A stretch of DNA of 64,000 nucleotides from Molossus alvarezi. Taxonomy: Eukaryota; Chordata; Mammalia; Chiroptera; Molossidae. How positions within the stretch are numbered: the first letter of the stretch is position 1; each line of letters starts with the position of its first letter. Below are positions 47,106 to 58,074 of this stretch, piece by piece. Both the position numbers and the translations under genes were made by a program. The stretch spans positions 48,548,571 through 48,612,570 of the forward strand of contig CM073891.1 of the NCBI GenBank assembly GCA_037176705.1, written 5' to 3'. Below the pieces are notes generated by a model. That model had not been told where the DNA came from and ran no database searches. It saw only the letters and a program-made list of their open reading frames with translations.

Positions 47106-48254
47106 TATTTTCTCTTGGCAACTGAAGGAAATGGATTTTGCCCCCCTAGTACTTTGCCACTTCTGAGGGCTTAGCAGGAATAAAACTGATTTTGAGATTT
47201 ACTGAATAAAAATGGTGGAATCTGAAAGGACAGACTGAAGTGATTACAAGAGCTGAAACCTCTAATCAGCTGTCAATTTGTAGTTTTGCTAAACAGTCTT
47301 GGGAAGAAATTCATCCAAATTTTCCTCTCTTCATATTTTTTTCTTCATTTACTGATGTAGATTTTGCACATTTGGTTTTGCTTGCAACAAATATTCAATA
47401 TTATGCATTTTGAGAAGATCAGAGCTTGTAATAAAAAATGTGTTTCAATAGTACAAGAAGTAAGGCCATCCAATGTATTATAAATATTTTACCAGGAAGG
47501 GTTTAGTCACGTGTCATATTAAAAACTAATGCTTTTATAGTTCAGTGAAGAAAATTTCAAAAAATGTACTTATTGATGGAAGTTTTTATATGTCATAACC
47601 AAAAAAAATCACTCTGGAATTATAACCTGAATCGAAGATAAGCAACATGAAAAAAATAGAAATGTTAAAACTTTCTTTTATGTCATACTTGTTTATTAAA
47701 AATGTGCCTTGTTTCCCACCTGAAGTCAATGACTATTCAAATTATATCTTCATAGGCAGGAAGAAGCAGTGCCTTCAGTTAAAAAGGTTTAACTTAGCCC
47801 TGATGCAATATGTGGAAACACTAAGTCGGGAACAACTTAGATGCCGGTGGTTGGCAGCTGCCCAGAATCATGGTTTGAGTCACTGCGGGGGCCTCCCAAA
47901 CATCCTCTTCACTACCTGCCATTACAGTCCTGAAAGCCTTTCAGGGTTGAGAGATTTTTTTTTTAAATTGAACCTACTGAAATATAAAACATTTTAAGCC
48001 ATTATCTCTAATTCATACATGGCTCAGAGCTGGCAGCCACGTGAGAGCAAAGACTCATGGGGACAACTGGGCAAAAAGAGTCAATGAGAATGAGGACAAG
48101 GAAAAGCCTGGAAATGGAGTTGCGATGGCAGTAAACATACAATTTACCTATTTTGCCACTTGGCCTGCAACCAACCCCAAAAAGTAATTCCCAAACCTAC
48201 TAGAAAAACCAAAACTAAGCCCAGGTCACATTCTCAGGTTAATATTCTGGATGC
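47106..48254. other. unique DNA
   Basis: A 116-codon plus frame at 47647-47997 has no recognised domain, no duplicate in the window and no visible exon signals; I do not call it a gene. Confidence 0.4.
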
Positions 48255-48655
48255 TCTGATACAAATCTAATAAAATATGGATTTGTTCTCCATTTCTATA
48301 ATGTGTCATTTCAAGAATGTTATATTGCTATATGAATGGAATCATACAGTAAACCTCTGAGGGTTATTTGTTTGAATTAGTATAATTATCTGGACATTCA
48401 TTCAGGTTGCTGTGTCTATCAGCAGCTTGGGTTTTCACTGTTGTTTTCTGAGTATTCCATGGATATATCATGGTTTGTTTACATACTTCCTGAAGAACAT
48501 CTGAGTTGTTTCCAGTCTTGGACTATTATGACAAAAAGCTGCTATAAACATTTGGGTACAAGTATGTGTATAGACATGAGCTTTCATTTACTGCAGTAAG
48601 GACCCAGGAATGCAACTGCAGGGTTATATAGTACTTACATATTTAGTTTTTTAAG
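48255..48655 (-). mobile_element. old L1 3' fragment, antisense (left flank of younger L1)
   Basis: Plus-strand phrases 'aatgtgtcatttcaagaatg', 'agtattccatggatatatca' and 'gctgctataaacatttgg' are the antisense of an old L1 ORF2 C-terminus/3' region. It stops abruptly at the T-rich junction with the younger L1. Confidence 0.8.
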
Positions 48656-48660
48656 ATATT

Positions 48661-48900
48661 TTTTAAAATTAATTAACTTATTTTTGTTACAGATGTTTCT
48701 CCTTTTCCCCCAACTGATTCCCCCCTACCCTCCCTCCACACCCTGTCCCCAGCTTTGTTGTCCATGTCCATTGTTCATGCATACATGCATATAAGTTCTG
48801 TGGTTTATCACTCCCCCAACCCCCTTTTCTGGGGATTGTCAGTCTGTATCCCACCTTCCACGAATCTGGGACTACCCCATTCCTCAGACTGTTACATTCC
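48661..48900 (-). other. L1 3'UTR
   Basis: Follows the ORF2 stop at 48901-48903. On the minus strand it is G-rich near the middle (48710-48840, plus-strand C-rich) and ends in an A/T-rich tail. Confidence 0.75.
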
Positions 48901-51691
48901 TTATATTCCACAAATAAGTGGGATCATATGATACTTGTCTTTCTCTGTTTGGCTTGTTTCCCTTAGGATAATACTCTCCAGGTCCCTCCATGTCATCTCA
49001 AAGGATAAGAGATCTTTCTTTCTTACAACTGCCTAGTACCTCATTGTGTATATGTACCACAGATTTTTTATCCATTTGTCTACTGACGGACACTTGGGCT
49101 GTCTCCAGATCTTAGCTATTGTAAAGACTGCTGCTATGAACATGGGGGTACATATATTCTTTCTGATCAGTGTTTCAGGCTTCTTAGTTTATATACCTAG
49201 AAGTGGGATCACTGGGTCAAATGGCAGTTCAATTTTTAATTTTTTGAGGTAACACCATAGTGTTTTCCATAGTGGCTGCACCAGTCTGCATTCCCACCAG
49301 CAGAGTACTAGAGTCTCCTTTTCTCCACACCCTCGCCACAACTTGTTGCTTGATGACTAGTTGATGGCGGCTACTTTAACAAGTGTGAGGTGATACCTCA
49401 TTGTTGTTTTAATTTGCATCTCTCTAATGATTAGTGATGTTGAGGATTTCTTCATATGTCTCTTAGCCATTTGTATGTCCTGTTTGGAGAGGTGTCTATT
49501 TAGTTCCTCTGCCCATTTTTTAATTGGGTTCTTTGTCGTCCTTTTGTTGTGTTGTATGAGCAGTCTATATATATTGGAAATTAACCCCTTATCTGATATA
49601 TCATTGGCAATAATGCTCTCCCATAGAGTGGGTTGCCTTTCCATTTTGATGATTGTATCTTCTGCTGTGCTGAAGCTTTTGAGTTTGATGTAGTCCCATG
49701 TGTTCATTTTCTCCTTTGTTTCTGTTGCCTGAGGTGATGTATCAGTGAAAATTCTGCTGAGTATGATGTCTGAAATTTTGTTGCCTACATTTTCTTCTAG
49801 AATTTTTATGGATTAATGAGTCACATTTAAGTCTTTTATCCATTTTGAGTTTATTCTTGTGTAGGGTGTAAGTTGATGGTCTAGTTTCATTTTTCTGCAT
49901 GTAGCTGTCCAATTTTCCCAACACCATTTATTAAAGTGCTGTCCTTACTCCACTGTATGCTCTTGCCACCTTTGTCAAATACTAATTCAGCATATTGTCT
50001 TGGGTCCATTTCTGGGTTCTCTACTCTGTTCCATTAATCTATCTGCCTATTCTTGTGCCAGTATCAGGCTTTTTTGATTATAGTGGCTTTGTAGTATAAC
50101 ATGAAATCTGGTAACATGATTCCTCCAACTTTGTTCTTCTTTTTCAAGACTACTGTGGCTATTCAAGGTCTTTTTTGGTGCCATATGAACATTTGAAGTA
50201 TTTATTCTAGTTCTGTGAAGTATGTCGTTGGTATTTTGATGGGGATTGCATCGAATCTATAGATTGCTTTGGGTAGTATGGACATTTTAATGATGTTTAT
50301 TCTTCCAATCCATAGACAAAGTATGTGCTTCCACTTTTTTATATCTTCCTCTATTTCTTTTTTCAATGACCTGTAGTTTTTTGCAAATAGATCCTTTATT
50401 TCTTTGGTTAAGTTTATTCCTAGGTATCTTAATTTTTTTGCCATGATGGTAAATAGGATTGTTCTTATAGTTTCTCTTTCTGTGAGTTCATCATTGGTGT
50501 ATAAGAATGCCATCGATTTCTTGATGTTAATTTTGTTTCCTGCTACTTCACCAGATTCATTTATTAAATCTAGTAAATTTTTGATGGAGTCTTTGGGGTT
50601 TTCTATGTATAGTATCATGTCATCTGCAAATAATGACAGTTTCATTTCCTCCTTTCCAATTTGGATCCCTTTTATTTTTTCTTCCTGTCTGATTGCTATG
50701 GCTAAGACTTCCATTACTATGTTAAAGAAGAGTGGTGAAAGTGGGCATCCTTGTCTTGTTCCTGTTCTTAAGGGAAATGCTTTTAATTTTTGCCCATTGA
50801 GTATGATGTTGGCTTTCATATATGGCCTTTATGATGTCGAGATATGATCCCTCTATTCCCACACTGCTGAGCATTTTTATCAGAAATGAATGCTGGATTT
50901 TGTCTAATGTTTTTTCAGCATCTATTGATATGACTATATGATTTTTATCTTTCATTTTGTTTATGTGGTATATCACATTTATTGATTTGTAAATATTGTA
51001 CCAGCCTTGCATACCTGGAATGAATCTCACTTGGTCATGGTGAATAATTTTTTTGATGTATTGCTGGATTCGATTTGCTAATATTTTGTTAAGGATTTTG
51101 GCATCTAAGTTCATCAGAGATATTGGCCTGTAGATTTTTTTCTTTATAGTGTACTTTTCTGGTTTTGGAATTAGAATTATGCTGGCCTCATAAAACGAGT
51201 TTGGAGGTCTTCCTTCTTGAATTTTTTGAAATAGTTTGAGGAGATTGAGTATTTGTTCTTCTTTGAATGTTCGGCAAAATTCCCACATGAAGCCGTGTGG
51301 GCCTGGGCTTTTGTTTGCTGGGAGAATCTTGATTACATCTCCAATTTCTTTTGTTGTTATTGGTATTTTCAAGTTTTCTATCTCTTCCCGGTTCAGGTTT
51401 GGGAGACGATGCATTTCTAGCAATGTGTCCATTTCGCTTAGATTGTTTTGTTGCCATATAATTGTTCATAACATTTGTTAACAATCCTTTGTATTTCTGT
51501 GGTGTCAGTTATTATTTCTCCTCTTTCATTTCTGATTTTGTGTATTTGGGTTCTCTTTGTTTTTTGGTGAGTGTAGCTAAGGGTCCATCAACCTTGTTTA
51601 TCTTTTCAAAGAACCAGCTCTCTGTTTCACTGATCCTTTGAATTGATTTATTTTTTTGGTCTCCATGTCATTTATTTCTGCTCTGATCTTT

Positions 51692-51746
51692 TTTTTTTTT
51701 TTTTTGTTCAGGTAGAGAATGGGAGGGAGAGAGAGGAACAGAGAAC

Positions 51747-51777
<31 letters not shown>

Positions 51778-51935
51778 TCAACGTGAAAGGAACACATCGA
51801 GTGGCTGCCACCCGCACAACCGACCAGGGCCGGGGACAAACTGCAACCGAAGTACGCGCCCTTAGCAGGAACCGAACCCGGGTCTCTCAGGACCGCAGGC
51901 TGACGCTCTAACTGCTGAACCAAACTGGCCAGGGC
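51692..51935 (-). mobile_element. Ves SINE inserted in L1 ORF2
   Basis: Same orientation as the L1. Flanked by a perfect 15-bp duplication tctgctctgatcttt (51677-51691, 51936-51950). Tail is the T-run 51692-51705. Proves the L1 is older than this SINE wave. Confidence 0.97.
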
Positions 51936-52756
51936 TCTGCTCTGATCTTTACTATTCCCTCCTTCTACTTGCTCTATGGTTTTCTCTTTGTTTGCTTTCT
52001 AGTTCTTTAATTTGTGAGGTTAGATAGTCTATTAGAAATTTTTCTTGCTTCTTGAGGTAGGCCTGTAGTGCTATGAACTTGCCTCTCAGAACTGCTTTGG
52101 CTGCATAGATTTTGTGTTGTTGTGTGTTCATTTTCATTGGTTTCCAGGAAGTTTTTGATTCCTCCTTTTATCTCCATGGTAACCAATTCATTGTTCAATA
52201 ACATGCTATTTAGCCTCCATGTGTTCAAATGCCTTTGCATGTTCTTGTTGCAATTGATTTCTAGTTGCATGCCATTGTGATCTGAGAAGATGCTTGATAT
52301 AATTTCAATCTTCTTGAACTTGTAGAGGCTTAGTTTGTGCCCTAACATGTGGTCTATTTTTGAGAATGTACCATGTGCACTTGAAAAGAATGTAAATTCT
52401 GCAGTTTGGGTGTGTAATTCTCTTTAGATATCTATTAAATCCATTTGATCTAGCGCTTCATTTAGAGTCTATGTTTCCTTGTTAATTTTTTGTCTAGAAG
52501 ATCTATCCAGTGATGTCAACGGGGTGTTGAAGTCCCCTCCTATGATTGTATTTCTGTTGATTTATCCTTTGAAGTCTCCAGAAGATTTTTAATATATTGG
52601 TGCTCGTATATTGGGTGCAAATATGTTTACCAAGGTTATATCTTCCTGTTGGATAGATCCTCTCAATATTATGTAGTGGCCTTCTTTGTCTCTAGTTATG
52701 GCCTTCATTTTGAAATCTACTTTATCAGATATGAGTATTGCTACCCCTGCTTTTTT

Positions 52757-52775
52757 TTTTTTTTTTTTTGCTTTA
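52757..52775. repeat. T-run in L1 ORF2
   Basis: About 19 T where the ORF2 coding strand has an A-rich lysine stretch; expanded after insertion and frame-disrupting. Confidence 0.85.
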
Positions 52776-53017
52776 CGTTTGCTTAAAAGATTTTTTTTCT
52801 ATCCCTTCATTTTCAACCGATGTGAGTCTTTTGTTGTGAAGTGGGTCTCTTGTAAACAACATATATGTGAGTCATGCTTTCTTATCCAGTCAGCTACTCT
52901 GTGTCTTTTTATTGGAGCACTCAAACCATTCATATTTAAGGTGATAATTTATATGTACTTATCTATTGCCATTTTTGCTTAGTGTGGTTCTATTTTTCTT
53001 CCTATTTCTTCTACTAA

Positions 53018-53960
53018 TTATAGCGGTCCTTTTAACATATCTTGCAGTGCTGGTTTGGTGTTAATATATTCCCTTAGCCTTTTTTTTTGTCTGGAAAGTT
53101 CTTTATTTAACCTTCTATTTTGAATGATAGCCTTGCTGGATAGAGTAGTCTTGGATTCAGATTCTTGTTTTTCATGACCTTGATTATTGCATGCCACTCC
53201 CTTCTGGCCTGTAGTGTTTCTGTTAGAAATCAGCTGAGAGCCTTATGGGGTTTCCTTTGTAGGTAATCTGTTGCTTATCTCTTGGTGCCCTTAGGATTCT
53301 CTCTTAGTCTTTAATTTTTGGCATTTTAATTACTATGTATCTTGGCATGGGCCTGTTTGGGTTCTTCTTACTTGGGGCTCTCTGTGTTTCTTAAACTTGA
53401 ATGCCTTCTTCCTTCACCATGTTAGGAAAGTTTTCTGTCACTATTTCTTCAAATATATTCTGTAACCCTTGCCCATTTTCTTCCTCTTTGGGGACTCCTA
53501 TGTTGCGAATGTTATTACATTTCCAGTTGTCCCACAGTTCTCTTAAGTTATTTCCCTGTTTTTTAATTGTTTTTCCTTTGGGTTTTCTGATTGGCTCATT
53601 TTTTCTACCCTGTCTTCTAATTCACTGATCCAGTCCTCAGCTTCCTCTGCTCTGCTGGTTAGTCCTTCCATGTGTTCTTAATTTCTGCTATGTCATTCTT
53701 CATTACCACTTGGTTGGTTTTCAATGTTTCTGTATTTTTACTCATGGTGCTGATGTCCTTACTCATACTGTTGAACTTCCTCAATGTCAAGGCTCTCAAC
53801 TCTACCTCTGATAATTTGCTTAGCTGCATTTCATTTATCTCATCTTCAATAGAGTTCTCTTGTTCCTTCATTTGGGATTTGTTTCTTTGTTTCACCGTTT
53901 TGGCTCTCTCAGTGGGTTTTGGAGCCTGACAAATTTTCCCTGTGGGTGTTGCTGTTCCGC
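53018..53960 (-). pseudogene. L1 ORF1 (RNA-binding chaperone), broken
   Basis: ORF1p coats L1 RNA as a trimer. The N-terminal part (53895-53659) is an open 78-codon piece rich in E, K, S and N with coiled-coil-like heptads. Downstream the conserved C-terminal words (RPALQ-type ending, here 'LQDMLKGPL' then stop at 53020-53018) are readable across several frames. Length of about 310 codons compares with about 340 in other mammals. Stops and indels break it; the start ATG is not certain. Confidence 0.82.
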
Positions 53961-54711
53961 TGTTTGTGCCCCGCCCCCCTGGGTTTGGAAGAGCCTGGGT
54001 GGGCCCACGTTAAACACCACTGTCAAGTCTTACTTTTCTGGGTAGGTTTTCAAGCCCAGGAAAGGTTCAGTTATCCTCTGGCTTTTTCCTGGTGGCTAGT
54101 AGTCTCAGTTACTCATTGTCTGAGTATGTAGCCCTGGTGTTCTGCATAAGAGGGTGGGATAAATGCTGGTTGTTAATGAGCCTCATTTTGCATTTTTTTG
54201 CCTCACCTGAGTAAGGCTAAATCTTTGGGGGGGGCTGCTCTTTTCCCCACAGCTCTGGGATGGAGCACACTGGCCACTATCCTTTGTGGCTGCAACTCAG
54301 TAAAAATTCTGAGTGCCCTCCAAATCCCAGGTGTCCCCACAGAGTCCTAGCCCAGTCTGCCCTCCTTCTGCCATAGCCCCCAGGTGAGTGACTGTGGCTA
54401 TTTTAGTGCTTTGTCCAGGCTTTCTGCACTGTGGAGCAGGCTTGGTCTTTATTCCCCAAGGGCGCTGCTCACAGCTAAGGCTGCTGCTGTCCATGGGCTC
54501 CCAGCCCACCACACTCTCGCACCTCTGCAGATCCCACCAGTGTCCCTGGTTATATGGTCCTGTCCTGCAACTTTTCTGTTGTTTTTTTCTGAGGATTTGT
54601 CTTTATTTTAGTTGTAATTCCTGTTTGGTCCTAGGAAATCATCTGTGTAGCTTTCATTCATTCTGCCTCCATTTTCACATCCTCTGTGCCTATCTTGTGT
54701 GCAGCTGGGTG

Positions 54712-54930
54712 GCACAGGCCTCTCTGGTGCCCCAGTACCCTGCAGGTCCCATGGTAACTAGATTGCCCAGTCCCTGCTGTGTTGCATAGGCCTCTCTGAT
54801 GCCCCAGTACCCTGCAGGTCCTGTGGGCAGGCAGCTGGATTGCACCAGTCTCTCTGGGGCTCTGGCTTCCCACCAATCTTGTGGGCTACTGGGTCGCACA
54901 GGCCTCTGTGGAGCCCCAGGTACCCCACTG
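54712..54930 (-). repeat. degenerate tandem units in L1 5'UTR
   Basis: On the plus strand gcacaggcctctctggtgcc at 54712 recurs in changed form at 54784, 54842 and 54896 (spacings 72, 58 and 54 bp), often followed by a cccagtaccc-type word. Confidence 0.75.
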
Positions 54931-55500
54931 GAGGCTGGGGAGTGCTGCTGCCCCATAGGGTTCAACTCCTGCTCAGCTTTGCTGTAGTTTTAGAGAATGG
55001 GTCTCAGCTGCTGGTATGTGTTTCTGTTGCCTTGCGATGGATGTCTGCTCCCCAGCCTGTGTTGCTGGGGGTATATCTGGACTCTGATTGGGCTGCTACT
55101 GTAGGGGATGGTGCTGGGCTCCCAGCTCTCTGTGGCTTCCGAGACAGGCACCTTGGGAGCTCTACTACCTTGTATCCGTCTGTGTTGACGCAGGGTGTCC
55201 ACCAGTCCAATGGTGCCAGGTGTGCTGGTGGGTTCAGGTTGCTTGGCCCTAGCAGCTCCCACTGTCTCCTCCCAGGGAAGACCTGGGATCTTCCAAAATG
55301 GTGGGACCTCCCTGCAGCACAGGGAGAAGCGCCCTGAAAGGCCGCTTACTGAGGTAGCCGGCTGCTCCCGTCCACAGCACAGGAACCTTCTGCTCTGTGT
55401 CTCTGCACTGCTTGGGTTTGGTGGTCCACCTTCACGTCCACTCACTCTCTCACACAACTAGCTCACTCTCTCACACACTCACCCTCCCTCCAGACCTGCC

Positions 55501-55512
55501 CGCCGCCATCTT
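55501..55512 (-). promoter_or_regulatory. YY1-type site at L1 5' end
   Basis: Minus strand reads AAGATGGCGGCG, beginning about nine bases inside the L1 5' end, the same place and sequence type as the YY1 site that positions transcription start in human L1. Confidence 0.75.
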
Positions 55513-55520
55513 CTATCTCT

Positions 55521-56650
55521 AGGTATAACTCTTATAATTTATTGATGAATTCTCTTTTTAAAAAATTTCGCTTCCTCCCTTGATGAGGTATATTGGTTGG
55601 TAATTTTATTTTCTTGTACTGTCTTTGCTTCATTTCAGCATCGGGGATTAACATCACAAAATGAGTTGGGAAGTTCTTCCTCCTTTCCTATTTTCTCTTA
55701 GAGACTGTGTTGAATTGGAGTTAATTCTTCTCCAAATTCTACAGAAAAACCATCTGGATTTGAAGATCTTCTTTTTGGGAATTTTGTAATTACAAATTTA
55801 ATTTCCTTAATAGTTATAGAGCTATTCAAATTATTTCATACTGAATGAGTTATAGTAGTTTGTGCTTTTCGAGAAAGTATTCTCTTCTGTCAATACTGTC
55901 AAATTTATACACAGAGTTATTTGTAGCATTCTTTATTATCTTTGTAACGTCTGTAGGCTCTGTATTGATATCCTCTATTTCATTACTCATACTGGCCATT
56001 TGTGCCTTCTCTGTTTTCTTTGTCAGTCTAGCTAGGAGCTTGCCAATTTTGTGAAACTTCCCAAAACACCAGCTCTTGGTTTTGTTTTCATTTTCTCTAT
56101 TTTTTTGTTTTGTTTTCACTTTTCTTGATTTCTGCTCTTTAATATTTCAATCTTTCGTTTTGTTTTGGGTTGATTTTGCTCTATTTTTCTTGGTTCTTAA
56201 AGTGGAGCTTTAGATTATTAATCTAAGAGTTCATCTTTTCTAATGCATGCATTTAGTGCTATACATTTTCTTCTCAGAACTGCTTTAGGTGAGTCCTACA
56301 ATTGTTTTTATGATGTAATTTCATATTCATTTAATTCAATGTATATTATAAATTTCCACTGAGGTTTCCACTTTAATCCATGCATTATTTACATGTCTAT
56401 TACTTAGTTTCAGAGTGTTTAGAGACTTTTCTGTCATCTTTTTGTTACTAAATGATAGTTTGTTTCATGTACATGAAGAACACACTCTGCATAATTTAAA
56501 TTCTGCTAAATTTGTTGAGGTTTGTTTTATGACCCATGATGTAGTATGTTTTAGAATATGCTTCCTTGCCACTTGAAAAGAATATGGAATCTTTTTTTTT
56601 GTTCAATGAAGTATTTATAGATGTCTACTAGATTCTGATTATAAAATCTA
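55521..56650 (-). mobile_element. old L1 ORF2 fragment, antisense (right flank of younger L1)
   Basis: Plus-strand phrases 'aaaatgagttgggaagttct', 'ccagctcttggttttgtttt', 'ttcttctcagaactgcttta' and 'tgacccatgatgtagtat' are antisense ORF2 from reverse transcriptase back towards the endonuclease. More diverged than the L1 at 48661-55520. First ~40 bp unassigned. Confidence 0.8.
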
Positions 56651-56984
56651 CAAATAAAACCTTGCTCTCCTTAAACAATGTATGTGCATTAATCAAGTGC
56701 AAGGGCTTTACTTTATTGTAGATAAATATTTTTTTAAAATTAATAGTATTGAACACAGCTGAAACTTCCTAACTCTGTCATCTCAGAATATAAATAATTA
56801 ATATGTGAAAAGACTATGATTCACACTTGATAAGTTTTAGAGTGCACATCTATATATAATTAACATTATCCTCACACCCTACCCCCACTCTGGATTGTTG
56901 TGCTGAGGAATAAACTAATGCAACTAATGCAAAACCTGTGTTCTAAACCGCTGGTTCACACTCTGCATTGCAGAAATGTAGTTG

Positions 56985-57215
56985 CTATCTGAGTTAGTAT
57001 AACAGAGTGGTCATATCTGAACCCTGGTTCTGACAATAACTAGTTCAGTGACCTGTTCAAATGTAACAGCTTCTCAGTTTAATCAACCTTAAAATGGGAC
57101 TAATAACACTATATGCCTCAAAGGGTTATGCAAGAATGAAAAGATTTGACATATGTAAAGAGCTTAGAGAGCAGTGCCTGGCACAGAGTATATATGCTGT
57201 GTGTCGGCTGTAACT
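56985..57215 (+). repeat. MIR, sense
   Basis: Clear MIR order: 'agagtggtcatatctgaacc', 'gttctgacaataactagttc', 'accttaaaatgggactaata', 'gtaaagagcttagagagcag' and 'tgcctggcacagagtatata'. Confidence 0.85.
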
Positions 57216-57440
57216 GTATATCACCTATGATAGAAAAATTAAAGCAAGATTGTCGATAAAATTCAACACATCAGTATCCTCTCATTTGACTTACATTGTC
57301 ACTATTTTGAAGGTCACAAAATAAACCAACAAAGTAAATAAAAATTAATAAAACTAAAACGGTAAATGCAAAGGCCTGGCCATTTTTGGTATACAAAAAA
57401 ATTTTTTTTCCATAGGTTAAAGAGCTTATCCCTCTGTTTT

Positions 57441-57695
57441 GTTTTGTTTTTGTTTTTTTTTAATCCTCACCTGAGGATATTTTTCTATTTATCTTCATAC
57501 AAAGTGTGAGGGAGAGAGAGAAATAGAGAGAGAAACATTGACGTGAGAGGAATACACTGATTGGTTGCCTCCCACATGACCCCGATCACGACCGAGATGA
57601 ACCACAACTGAGGTACTTGCCCTTGACCAAAATTGAATGCACGACTCTTCAGTCAGTGAGCCAACGCTCTAACCACTAAGAAAACAGGCCAGGGC
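57441..57695 (-). mobile_element. Ves SINE, antisense, arm of an inverted pair
   Basis: Tail aatcctcacctgaggat palindrome on the plus strand, head gccctggcctgttttc on the minus strand. Imperfect duplicated flanks atccctctgtttt / atctctctggttt. Confidence 0.93.
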
Positions 57696-57821
57696 ATCTC
57701 TCTGGTTTTTAACAATCATGCTTTATAAACAGTGACCCAGCATACACACCACTAACACTATTCAGTAATACCTTTCACTTTTTATATCACAATCCTCCTT
57801 AAATTATTTTAGAAAATTGTG

Positions 57822-58063
57822 GCCCTGGCCACTTTGCTCAGCGGTTAGAGCATTGGCCTGCGGTCCAGAGAGACCTGGGTTTGGTTCCCATTAAGGGCAT
57901 GTACCGCGGGTGCAGTTTGTCCCTGGCCCTCCTGGTTGGGTCATGCAGGAGGCAGCCACTTGATGTGTTCCTTTCACATTGATGTTTCTCTCTCTCTATC
58001 CCTCCCACTCTATCTGAAAAAAAAAAAAAGGAAAAATGTCCTCAGGTGAGGATAAAAAAAAAA
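57822..58063 (+). mobile_element. Ves SINE, sense, arm of an inverted pair
   Basis: Head gccctggccactttgctcag, type ggtccagagagacc, tail tcctcaggtgaggat plus A-run. Flanked by a perfect 11-bp duplication agaaaattgtg (57811-57821, 58064-58074). Confidence 0.95.
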
Positions 58064-58074
58064 AGAAAATTGTG

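Larger units (their letters stand above)
48901..52972 (-). pseudogene. L1 ORF2 (endonuclease-reverse transcriptase), broken
   Basis: L1 ORF2p nicks target DNA and reverse-transcribes its own RNA. The ancestral ATG lies at 52972-52970, and a stop follows within about eight codons. The endonuclease region has the LQETHF motif (about 52850), GGDFN near 52540 and SDH at 52285-52277. The reverse transcriptase follows with the conserved ANKSPG segment (about 51320) and the catalytic FADD at 50630-50619. The C-terminus ends at the TAA 48903-48901. Removing the SINE and one target copy leaves 3,813 bp, 1,271 codons, very near the usual ~1,275. Frame changes occur between 50722 and 50819 and further downstream, but start and stop lie in the same net frame. 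Stops are scattered throughout. Confidence 0.92.
48661..55520 (-). mobile_element. near full-length L1 retrotransposon, antisense
   Basis: A complete L1 layout on the minus strand: 5'UTR (55520 to about 53960), ORF1, a 45-bp spacer, ORF2, a ~235-bp 3'UTR and an A/T-rich tail near 48661. It has been invaded by a Ves SINE at 51692-51935. Stops and frameshifts in both ORFs make it non-coding today. Apart from the SINE and its 15-bp duplicated target the length is about 6.6 kb, close to a full-length mammalian L1. Confidence 0.92.
53961..55520 (-). promoter_or_regulatory. L1 5'UTR / internal promoter region
   Basis: About 1.55 kb, clearly GC-richer than the rest of the window. Overlapping frames on both strands (up to 165 codons at 54840-55337) are side effects of this composition. 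It holds partial tandem units (54712-54930) and the 5'-terminal YY1-type site. Sense promoter activity is known for L1 5'UTRs in general; whether this copy retains any is unknown. Confidence 0.75.

Noticed and set aside
47647..47997. 116-codon plus-strand frame considered as a possible exon
   Set aside because: No recognisable domain, AT-rich ends and no clear splice or promoter context; not enough to call a gene.
50404..50847. 147-codon plus-strand frame
   Set aside because: Antisense shadow of the L1 reverse-transcriptase sequence on the minus strand.
54840..55337. 165-codon plus-strand open frame, with a 155-codon frame opposite
   Set aside because: Both lie in the GC-richer L1 5'UTR. 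Long chance frames on both strands are expected from the composition, and no domain is visible.
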